Shown here: one piece after another, positions 35,601 through 47,600 of the stretch | How the letters are laid out: each line of letters opens with the position of its first letter | How positions within the stretch are numbered: the stretch's first letter is position 1 | Assembly (NCBI GenBank): GCA_032718475.1 | Contig: JAUCBJ010001066.1 | Span: forward strand, 1-64,000 | DNA from: Nemertoderma westbladi | Taxonomy: Eukaryota; Xenacoelomorpha; Nemertodermatida; Nemertodermatidae | Direction: 5' to 3' | DNA length: 64,000 bases | Program-made: the position numbers and the translations under genes | Notes under the pieces: model-generated | The model's database searches: none | What the model saw: only the letters and a program-made list of their open reading frames with translations | What the model was told of the DNA's origin: nothing

Positions 35601-38600
35601 GAATGTTCCTGTACTACTGGAGTCAAGGAGGGCGTTCACTACATAACTCCTTTTTGGTCCGTGGACCCTTACCTGTACCACAGGAAATTCTCTAATCCCT
35701 ACATTGGAAGTTGGCGCTTTCCAAAATGGTGGTTGATCAGAAGTAGTTAGAGTGAGGTCACTTTCTGTATCTTTTTCATAAGTAAGTGCTCGATACACTG
35801 CGGTATTTGTTAGGTAACAGGATTCGTTTTCGTCGGAGAATTCGTCCGTATAGAATCCTTCCATCTCAGAATATTGGTCAGTGTCGTTCACATCACTGAA
35901 TTGGACATGTAGTTCGGACTCACTTACCTGACTCGGGCTGTTTCGTTCGAATTCCGTGTGCAACAAGATATGATGTTTTGCGCCGCACTTTGCACACCTT
36001 ACGTCGGAGTAACAGGTTCGCCGTTGGTGTCCTCGTCTGAGGCAATTATAACACAACCGCTTATCCCACATGACTTCACGTCTGTCCTTTAGTGATTTCC
36101 TCAGGAATTCATCACACGCACTTAAACGGTGGGGCCCGTCGCACAGCACACATTTGGGCTTGATGTTACTTACTTTAACATGTGCTGTGTGGTGCACGTT
36201 CGTTCTTTCCTCGGGCTTTCTCACCTGAATTCTCTTGGGAGACGTAGGAGGAGTTTTTCTTACCTGTTCTCTCCTGTCATTGGTTCGAGACTTGAATTTA
36301 CTTACCTGGTCTGTAGGCGTTTTATTGACATAATAAGATCTTTCAGTGTCTTTCCCGCTATCCTCTCCTTGAGAAGTCTGGCTTTCGCCGTCGTCTGTAT
36401 AACACACTGGTGTTATCCTTCTCCTAGAAACGGGTTTCTCACTTACCTTGTTTTCCAGTGTCTTCTCTCTGCACTTCTCTCTGCTCTCTGGGCTTCTCTC
36501 TGTAATTTCACTTCTCCATCTAAGAATGACATGAGATCAGCCATGGTAGGGTCTCGTCGTTGTTGTTCCATCATATATAACACTTTCTTGTCCCAGCGTG
36601 TACCTACTCCACCCTTGGGCAAAGTAGATGCTAAGGCTCCTACAACCATAGAATTCTGGTATTCATGAGACTTACCTAGCCAATCTAATTGTCTACAGAT
36701 CTCCTGAATCTCATCGGAAAACTCTATAATCCCGCTGCTAAGAAACTTTCGGGGCGCCATTAATTTTGCATACAAATACCTAGCTATGTTATTCCTATTA
36801 CCATACCTGATGTTTAGTGTATCCCAAACTTGTCTTAATCCGTCTGGATGTCCAATAAATTTTAACGCCATTAACTTGGGAGGTCCTTCCAAGCATTCGA
36901 TGAGGTATCTGAGTTTCTCTCCGTTAGATAGCACAGAATTCTGTATGTTATCTTTGTAATATTCATTAAAAGGTAACCATTTCATCTCATCTCCATTGAA
37001 CTTGACGATCTCTCCAACCTTTACCGCTTGACGGGCTTCGGTTCTAGCCATTTGACGCGTAAAACTTTCTTGAGCCATCGTATTATTGAATATAGAATTA
37101 TCGGTATATAAATTTCTCGGATTATGATCAGGTCTATATGGAATATTATTATCAACAGGTTTATAATCACCCTGAATAGGGTTTACTATAGGAGTTTCTA
37201 CTTCACTAGCAGTATAGATGCGTGTAGGCTCCACACCTTGCGCATGAGATACTTCAGACCTAACGGGTTGACACATTGTTACAGGGGGTGGTGGTATACC
37301 CTTTTGTAAATTGACTAATTTATCGCGTTCGAACGCGATACTTTGCTGCACTTCTTGCAACTCTAACCTACTTTCCCTTACTGTGCCCTTGAATTGCTGA
37401 ACGGTCTCCTGCATCTGTCCGAGCAGGAGATCCATCCCCCGTCGTCTCTCATCCACCCATTCGACCGCCGAAGCGGGATTTGCCAACGTTGTAGCGGGCG
37501 GACGAGGGACAACGGGCGACAAATCATGAATATTTCGCTCAGAGTCCAGGGCATGAACTGTCTCATGGGCTGTTCTGCTGGGCACAGGTAGCTTGGTACT
37601 GTGCAAAGGGAATTTAGAGGTAGGTTCAGGGAGTACAGGTGTCTCTACCACTGAAAGGGTGGCTTCGGGAACAGGCCTAATTATTTCAGGCTCATCTACT
37701 ATAGTAGGGAGTCTTTCTATTGTAATTATTTGGTCTGTGGGTTCTGTACTACCCAAGTTGGTATTATTTAGTTGCCTTCTAACAGCTGGAGGCAAATCAG
37801 GCAATTTCTGACGGTGGGATGTTCTTTTACGTCTGCTTAGGTGAGATCTATTTCCTTTGCCTTCAGTATCGGTGGTATCGCCTTCCTCAGATGATGTATA
37901 TCCCTGTCTTTTGGGAGTAGATCGATTCATCATCTGCATATTACTAGCTGTTAACTGTTTATTTATGCAGTCTTGATTCTCCTGAATATTTTCCAATTCT
38001 AATTGGGCGATCTCTTCAGCCGCTATCTGCTCTGCTTCTGCCGCTGCCATTGCCGCTTTTCTTTCCATTTCAGCTGCTTTTCTTTTCGCTTCTGCCTCTG
38101 CCGCTGCCGCTGCCGCTGCCACTGCCGCTTTTCTTTCCATTTTGGCTGCTTTACTTTCCTCTTCGGCTGCTTTCCTTTCGGCTTCTGCAGCTGCTACTGC
38201 TGCTTTCTTTCTGTCTTCTATGCGTTTTTTCTTCACCCTTTCTTCTTGGTCTCTAGCGATGCGGAGTTGTTCATCGAATTTAGCTTGGTTCGCCGCTAAC
38301 CTATCCACATCAATTGCGTCCAACACATGCTGGGCTCCTTCACTATTAGGGCTAAGTCCATCTAGCCTTCTCCTCAACTCTTCATCTCCCAAAAAACGCT
38401 GATAGTCTGACAGATAGATGTCAATGGCATCCCTCTTATGCGGTTTCTCTGCCGTCGCTTCACTTTCCACTTGGGAAAAAGTAGCGTCTGTTGATTCTCC
38501 ATGGGTTGAGCGCTCCTCCAGCTGAGCTTTCCACTGAGCTGTTCCTTGAACCTGGAGACTCACCCGTTGAAACCAAGTCTTTACGGCAACTTGCAACGAC

Positions 38601-41600
38601 GTGTCTTGTCTTCTTTTAGAAGCCTCTTCAAAGGCTGATAATATTAGCCTGATTCGCAGAATTCTTTCTCTAACTTGATAAAGCAGTTGTCCCTGCTCTT
38701 GAGGTCCTTGAGGTTGTTGGAACAGTTGTTCTTTTACTCGCTCCATAGAGCTGAAGAATCCCTGTGCGTATCCGGCTGCGGACCTCTTCCACACAGCTGG
38801 ATCGATGGTTTCCTTGGCTACTCCCATCCGGTGTATGTCTTCCCAGGCAGCTTCTGATAAATCAAACGGGAGTCCGGGTCCGGGAAAGTTCCATTGCGAC
38901 TCGACCATAGACTTCAGTTCTTCCCTTGTGTATCCCTCATAACTATCTTTAGTTGATCGCTTACTTCTCGCCCAATCGATCTGGTGTTCTTCCACCGCAA
39001 TCAATAACCTAGTGAGTACGGCTGCAGGAAGGATGAGAAGGGGATCCGAATAAACCGCATCCGTCATCCTTGCTCCGCGCTCGGGTGTCAGCTCTACAGT
39101 ATCCTCACTACTGGAGCTGTCGGGCCGCTGAGAAATAAGTTCTTGGCTCGCGGGTTGTTGCTGTTCCGCTGCTTCTTGGTCCCGCTTGACCTGGGCTCGA
39201 GTGCCTATGATAGACCTATGGTGTTGGACCAGCCTAGGTTCTGTTATTACTACTGGAGGGATGACCTTCCTCACAGTGGGAGGTGAACTGAACTTAGGTG
39301 TAGACGGTTCTACACCCTTATCTGAGTCGCAAATAGTTGCATCTAATAAACTGTCTGACAGGTTCTGCTTAGTATCAGACATGTTTGTTTACACAGTTGA
39401 ATGCCTACTGCTATATTACAGTCTAAGCAAGTCTAGTAATTCAGCATTAACTGCTAACCTAGTAATTAATTACCGATACTGCTACTCAGTGTAGCGTGAT
39501 ATATATATAATATTAGAATACCGGTATGCTTATAGTCCACGAAGCTAAGGAAAATCAACTACTTTCGCTAAGAAAGATTTTCCTTAGCTGAGATGGTCTA
39601 TTCATAGTGGGCTATTTTACTTGTGTGAGGCAGATTTGGGGTTTTTTGATAGGCGAAAAAACTAGCCTTTAAAAGTACCCTGAAATTTTGCATGTATATA
39701 CTACTCGGCGAGGCGCATCTTTTGGGCCGGGTCTCATATCCAGGAAAAATCTGGTTTCCATGGCAACGGACTTCAAAAAAAGTCTATGTATTTCAAGTCA
39801 ATATTTATAACTCTATTTGTAGGAAAACTATAATAGATTTAAACTTGGGGTTTTGCAACACAACTATAAGGTCCATAGCAGATCCGATTGAGGCTAAATA
39901 GAAAATCCAGTTACCTTGGCAACCGAGATAAACAGATGTTAAAATTTATAAAATGTTAATTTGAGGCCTAAGGGCAAGGTGTTATGACTTGGGACCAACC
40001 CCTACCCCCACTATATAACTTATTCTGCATCCGAATTACATTGTTCTATTTTTCAGTTACCATGACAACAGCCGAAAACAGATGTTTTTATACAAAAATT
40101 ATTCATTTGGACATAGACTTCGCGATAAAATTTTACAAAACTGGGTATGTGTTATCTGCACCACTAGTTGGAACTTTTAGTGAAACTTAAATCATTCCAG
40201 AAATTTAGTTACCATGGTAACTGTAGTTTATTAAACTCTATATCATTCAAGTCTATATTGATAACTCTATTTCTAGCAAAACTGTAATATATATAAACTT
40301 GGGGTTTTGTAACTCATCTATAATTTCCATATCCATCCAAGCCGTTTGAGGTTAATTAGAAAGTACAGTTACCATAGCAACAAGACTAAACAGATGTTAC
40401 TATTTATAAAATGATAATTTGAAGCACAAGTTCCACGAAGCTAAGGAAAATCAACTACTTTCGCTAAGAAAGATTTTCCTTAGCTGAGATGGTCTATTCA
40501 TAGTGGGCTATTTTACTTGTGTGAGGCAGATTTGGGGTTTTTTGATAGGCGAAAAAACTAGCCTTTAAAAGTACCCTGAAATTTTGCATGTATATACTAC
40601 TCGGCGAGGCGCATCTTTTGGGCCGGGTCTCATATCCAGGAAAAATCTGGTTTCCATGGCAACGGACTTCAAAAAAAGTCTATGTATTTCAAGTCAATAT
40701 TTATAACTCTATTTGTAGGAAAACTATAATAGATTTAAACTTGGGGTTTTGCAACACAACTATAAGGTCCATAGCAGATCCGATTGAGGCTAAATAGAAA
40801 ATCCAGTTACGTTGGCAACCGGGATAAACAGATGTTAAAATTTATAAAATGATAATTTGAGGCCTAAGGGCAAGGTGTTATGACTTGAGACCAACCCCTA
40901 CCCCCACTATATAACTTATTCTGCATCCGAATTACATTGTTCTATTTTTCAGTTACCATGACAACAGCCGAAAACAGATGTTTTTATACAAAAATTATTC
41001 ATTTGGACATAGACTTCGCGATAAAATTTTACAAAACTGGGTATGTGTTATCTGCACCACTAGTTGGAACTTTTAGTGAAACTTAAATCATTCCAGAAAT
41101 TTAGTTACCATGGTAACTGTAGTTTATTAAACTCTATATCATTCAAGTCTATATTGATAACTCTATTTCTAGCAAAACTGTAATATATATAAACTTGGGG
41201 TTTTGTAACTCATCTATAATTTCCATATCCATCCAAGCCGTTTGAGGTTAATTAGAAAGTACAGTTACCATAGCAACAAGACTAAACAGATGTTACTATT
41301 TATAAAATGATAATTTGAAGCACAAGTTAATAGTATTATGACTTGGGACCAAGACCTACCCCCACTATATGACTTATTCTGCATCCGAATTACATTATTA
41401 TATTTTTCAGTTTCCATGACAACCACTGCAAACAGATGCATTTTGATAGAAAATCGGTAATTTGGACATAAACTACAATATTTTCTGAAACTCGGTATAT
41501 GTGTTATAATCTGAACCACAATCTGGACTGAATCTTTTTTCAAAGGTAAAACCCACAGTTCCAGAGAACTCTAGTTTCCATGGGAATAGACGTAAATTAT

Positions 41601-44600
41601 TGGCAATTGCTACTAAACTAGGCTATAAGCAACGAACCAAAGTGTGGCCGTTTGTTTAATTTTCCTTAGCTTCGTGGTTGCATTTCCTTTAGGAAATGCC
41701 TTTCTCGTAATAGTATTATGACTTGGGACCAAGACCTACCCCCACTATATGACTTATTCTGCATCCGAATTACATTATTATATTTTTCAGTTTCCATGAC
41801 AACCACTGCAAACAGATGCATTTTGATAGAAAATCGGTAATTTGGACATAAACTACAATATTTTCTGAAACTCGGTATATGTGTTATAATCTGAACCACA
41901 ATCTGGACTGAATCTTTTTTCAAAGGTAAAACCCACAGTTCCAGAGAACTCTAGTTTCCATGGGAATAGAAGTAAATTATTGGCAATTGCTACTAAACTA
42001 GGCTATAAGCAACGAACCAAAGTGTGGCCGTTTGTTTAATTTTCCTTAGCTTCGTGGTTGCATTTCCTTTAGGAAATGCCTTTCTCGTATATATAAGTAT
42101 TATTAGTAACTAGAATTAATTACAGAATACCGGTATGATTTCAGCACAAATATATAAATATATAATAGGCCTATCGTGGATACCGGTATGCAGTTTACAC
42201 TTATAGTCCACGAAGCTAAGGAAAATCAACTACTTTCGCTAAGAAAGATTTTCCTTAGCTGAGATGGTCTATTCATAGTGGGCTATTTTACTTGTGTGAG
42301 GCAGATTTGGGGTTTTTTGATAGGCGAAAAAACTAGCCTTTAAAAGTACCCTGAAATTTTGCATGTATATACTACTCGACGAGGCGCATCTTTTGGGCCG
42401 GGTCTCATATCCAGGAAAAATCTGGTTTCCATGGCAACGGACTTCAAAAAAAGTCTATGTATTTCAAGTCAATATTTATAACTCTATTTGTAGGAAAACT
42501 ATAATAGATATAAACTTGGGGTTTCGCAACACAACTATAAGGTCCATAGCAGATCCGATTGAGGCTAAATAGAAAATCCAGTTACCTTGGCAACCGGGAT
42601 AAACAGATGTTAAAATTTATAAAATGTTAATTTGAAGCCTAAGGGCAAGGTGTTATGACTTGGGACCAACCCCTACCCCCACTATATAACTTATTCTGCA
42701 TCCGAATTACATTGTTCTATTTTTCAGTTACCATGACAACCGCTGAAAACAGATGTTTTTATTCAAAACTTATTCATTTGGACATAGACTTCACGATAAA
42801 ATTTTACAAAACTGGGTATGTGTTATCTGGACCACTAGTTGGAACTTTTAGTGAAACTCAAAACATTCCAGAAATATCTAGTTACCGTGGTAACTGGAGT
42901 TTATTACAGATTATATCATTCAAGTCTATATTCATAACTCTATTTGTAGAAAAACCGCAATAGATATAAACTTGGGGTTTCTCAACTCAACTATAAGGTT
43001 CATATCCAAGCCGTTCGAGGTTAATTAGAAATTCCAGTCACCATAGCAACAAGACTAAACAGATATTAAAATTTATAAAATGATAATTTGAAGCACAAGT
43101 TAATAGTATTATGACTTGGGACCAACACCTACCCCCACTATATGACTTATTCTGCATCCGAATTACATTGTTCTATTTTTCAGTTTCCATGACAACCACT
43201 ACAAACAGATGCATTTTGATAGAAAATCGGTAATTTGGACATAAACTACAATATTTTCTAAAACTCAGTACATGTGTTATCTGAACCACAATCTGTACTG
43301 AATTTTTTTTCAAAGGTTAAAGCAACAGTTCCAGCGAACTCTAGTTTCCATGGGAATAGAAGTTAATTATTGACAATTGCTACTAAACGAGGCTAAGCAA
43401 GCAACGAACCAAAGTGTGGCCGTTTGTTTAATTTTCCTTAGCTTCGTGGTTGCATTTCCTTTAGGAAATGCCTTTCTCGTATATATAAGTATAATTATTA
43501 ACTAAAATTAATTACAGAATACCGGTATGATTTCAGCCTAAGTTTATGAAAATAAAGATAATAAGCCTATTGTAAATACCGGTATATCAATTATTTTAAA
43601 TAATTGAATTTCTGAATTTTAAGGGTTACTTGGTTACTTTAACTTACTTTATCGCCGTTATTTAAGCAGTAGTCCAACTGATATTGAGACCTAATTGTTA
43701 TATGGCAGGCCTACTATTTATAAATCGTTTGAGTTGATTTATAATATCCACGAAGCTAAGGAAAATCAACTACTTTCGCTAAGAAAGATTTTCCTTAGCT
43801 GAGATGGTCTATTCATAGTGGGCTATTTTACTTGTGTGGGGCAGATTTGGGGTTTTTTGGTCGGGGAAAAAACTAGCCTTTAAAAGTACCCTGAAATTTT
43901 GCATGTATATACAACTCATCAAGGCGCGTCGTGTGGGACGGGTCTCATCTCCAGGAAAAATCTGGTTTCTATGGCAACGGACTTAGAAAAAAGTCTATGT
44001 ATTTCAAGTCAATATTTGTAACTCTATTTGTAGGAAAACTATAATACATATAAACTTGGGGTTTCTCAACACAACTATAAGGTCCATAGCAGAGCCGATT
44101 GAGGTTAAATAGAAAATCCAGTTACCTTGGCAACCGGGCTAAACAGATGTTAAAATTTTTAAAATGTTAATTTGAAGCCTAAGGTTAAGGTGTGATGACT
44201 TGGGACCAATCCCTACCCCCACTATATAACTTATTCTGCGTCCGAATTTGATTGTTCTATTTTGCAGTTACCTTGACAACCGCTGAAAACAGATGTTTTT
44301 ATACGAAAATTATTCATTTGTACATAGACTTCACGATAAAATTTTACGAAACTAGGTATGTGTTATCTGGACCACTAGTTGGAACTTTTAGTGAAACTCA
44401 AAACATTCCAGAAATATCTAGTTACCATGGTAACTGTAGTTTTTTTAAAGTTATATATCATTCAAGTCTATAATCATAACTCTATTTGGAGAAAAACTGT
44501 AATATATATAAACTTGGGGTTTTGCAACTCATCTATAAGGTCCATATACAAACCGTTCGAGGTTAATTTGAAAATCCAGCTACCATAGCAACAAGACTAT

Positions 44601-47600
44601 ACAGATGTTAAAATTTATAAAATGATAATTTGAAGCACAAGTTAATAGTATTATGACTTGGGACCAACACCTACCCCCACTATATGACTTATTCTGCATC
44701 CGAATTACATTGTTCTATTTTTCAGTTTCCCTGACAACCACTGCAAACAAACCGATGCATTTTCATAGAAAATCGGTAATTTGAACATAAACTACAATAT
44801 TTTCTGAAACTCGGTATATATGTTATCTGAACCACAATCTGGACTAAATCTTTTTTCAAAGGTTAAACCAACAGTTCCAGAAAACTGTAGTTTCCATGGG
44901 AATATAAGTTAATTATATTGGAAAATGCTACTAAACTAGGCTAAGTTAAGCAACGAACCAAAGTGTGGCCGTTTGTTTAATTTTCCTTAGCTTCGTGGTT
45001 GCATTTCCTTTAGGAAATGCCTTTCTAGTATATATACCCGTTTAATGGGTTTTGTCAATGTTTGAAATAAATGTTATTATTTCTGGGGGAGTCACTACAC
45101 ATAAGCTGTGCGCTCTCAGTGGAGTGCTACTTGTTAGACACTAAAACAAATAATTCTAATCCACGAAGCTAAGGAAAATCAACTACTTTCGCTAAGAAAG
45201 ATTTTCCTTAGCTGAGATGGTCTATTCATAGTGGGCTGTTTTACTTGTATGGAGCAGATTTAGTGTTTTTTGATAGGTGAAAAAACTAGCCTTTAAAAGT
45301 ACCCTGAAATTTTGCATGTATATACAACTCATCAAGGCGCGTCGTGTGGGATGGGTCTCATATCCAGGAAAAATCTGGTTTCCATGGCAACGGACTTAGA
45401 AAAAAGTCTATGTATTTCAAGTCAATATTTGTAACTCTATTTGTAGGAAAACTATAATACATATAAACTTGGGGTTTCTCAACACAACTATAAGGTCCAT
45501 AGCAGAGCCGATTGAGGTTAAATAGAAAATCCAGTTACCTTGGCAACCGGGCTAAACAGATGTTAAAATTTTTAAAATGTTAATTTGAAGCCTAAGGTTA
45601 AGGTGTGATGACTTGGGACCAATCCCTACCCCCACTATATAACTTATTCTGCGTCCGAATTTGATTGTTCTATTTTGCAGTTACCATGACAACCGCTGAA
45701 AACAGATGTTTTTATACAACAATTATTCATTTGGACATAGACTTCACGATAAAATTTTACAAAACTGGGTATGTGTTATCTGGACCACTAGTTGGAACTT
45801 TTAGTGAAACTCAAAACATTCCAGAAATATCTAGTTACCATGGTAACTGGAGCTTATTAAAGTCAATATCATTCAAGTCTATATTTTTAACTCTTGTTTG
45901 TAGGAAAACTGTATTAGATATAAATATTGGGTTTCCCAACTCAACTATAAGGAAGGTCCTTAGAGGAGCCAATTGTGGTTAATTAGAAAATCCAGTTACC
46001 TTGGTAACCAGGCTAAACAGATGTTATAATTTAAAAAATTATAATTAGAAACACAAGTTAAAGGCATTATGACTTGGGACCAACCCCTACCACCATAATA
46101 TCACTTATTCTGCATCCAATCTACGTTGTTCTATTTGCCAGTTACCTTGACAACCACTGCAAACAGACTTTTTAACAAATTAATAATTAATTTTGCACAT
46201 AAACTACTCAATGAAGCTTCCTTGAAGTCGATGTGTCACCTGGAACCACAAACTAGATCTTAATGTAAAACTCAGCATTTCTAGAAAAGTCCAGTTACCT
46301 TGGCAATACCGGGAGTTCTTTTAACTCGGTAAATCAATGAACTGATGAGTCAAAGAGTGTCTAATTTTCCTTAGCTTCGTGGTTGCATTTCCTTTAGGAA
46401 ATGCCTTTCTAGTTTACCTAAGTCTTCCTTGAAGTCGATGTGTCACCTGGAACCACAAACTAGATCTTAATGTAAAACTCAGCATTTCTAGAAAAGTCCA
46501 GTTACCTTGGCAATACCGGGAGTTCTTTTAACTCGGTAAATCAATGAACTGATGAGTCAAAGAGTGTCTAATTTTCCTTAGCTTCGTGGTTGCATTTCCT
46601 TTAGGAAATGCCTTTCTAGTTTACCTAAGTTACTTAATACTACAAATTACGTACAATTCTGGTTGAGATTACAATCTCTAAATAAACACAAAAATTTAAT
46701 TACAAATACACAAATACGAATTTTTAGGGTAATTTTACAAGAAGTCTACTAACCAGCCTAACAAAGGGTTAGAATATCTGGTTATTACAACGGACAGTTA
46801 CTACGGTATTTGAAAATAATAAGTAGTAGTAAATATACTGCACTGTCCAGATAGGAAAATACCACCGCCTGACGACCTATAACCGTATCGCTATAGGTAC
46901 TACGTTATGTATCACGGAGTGTTCCTACCTAGAGATTAATTACCGCGGTCTACCAGAACCAACGTGCCTATTAACCACTTTACAACACAAATATACTGCC
47001 TACACACTAATCACCTTCGGAAAGTACAGTACACTAAACCCTAAATTAGGTACAAGTACTTGTACGACAAATAATTAGTAGTTAAAAATACTTGAACAGC
47101 TAAAAGAACCACGGTATCTGCCGGAGTGACCAAAGCATAAAATCTCCAATCTTTACCTACACCGAGCAGCCCTGATGTAGTACCGGGGTTAGTTTAACTA
47201 TAACGGTATGTATAACAAACACAATTACTGTAGGAATAAACTTGGGGATATGAATGTTGCGAATAATCGCATAAACTCTGAATAATAAATATTACGCTAC
47301 GCGTACAAACTACTCAAACAAAATGCAGACCAAATACTGACAGACTACTATCAAGCCTAAACAAACTACGGTATATGCAGACTCCGAAATGATTAGTTAG
47401 TATGCGTTCTAACCCAGTAGTACGACTTATTCTTTCACAGGGGGTTTACCTCACAGCACTTGAAGCCCCTACTTTCCTAACTTAGCACTTTATCGGACAG
47501 ATGCTCTACACACACCGAAATTTCCTCAAACCCAACAACAGCCAGACAACTATCCAGCCTACAAATTATCTAAATAAAATTATACGCTACCCGTACAGAC

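Noticed and set aside
40588-42963. Repeated 69-aa and 102-aa ORFs suggesting a small gene family
   Set aside because: They are segments of the Helentron-like repeats. They change frame and are interrupted in other copies, so no protein is conserved.
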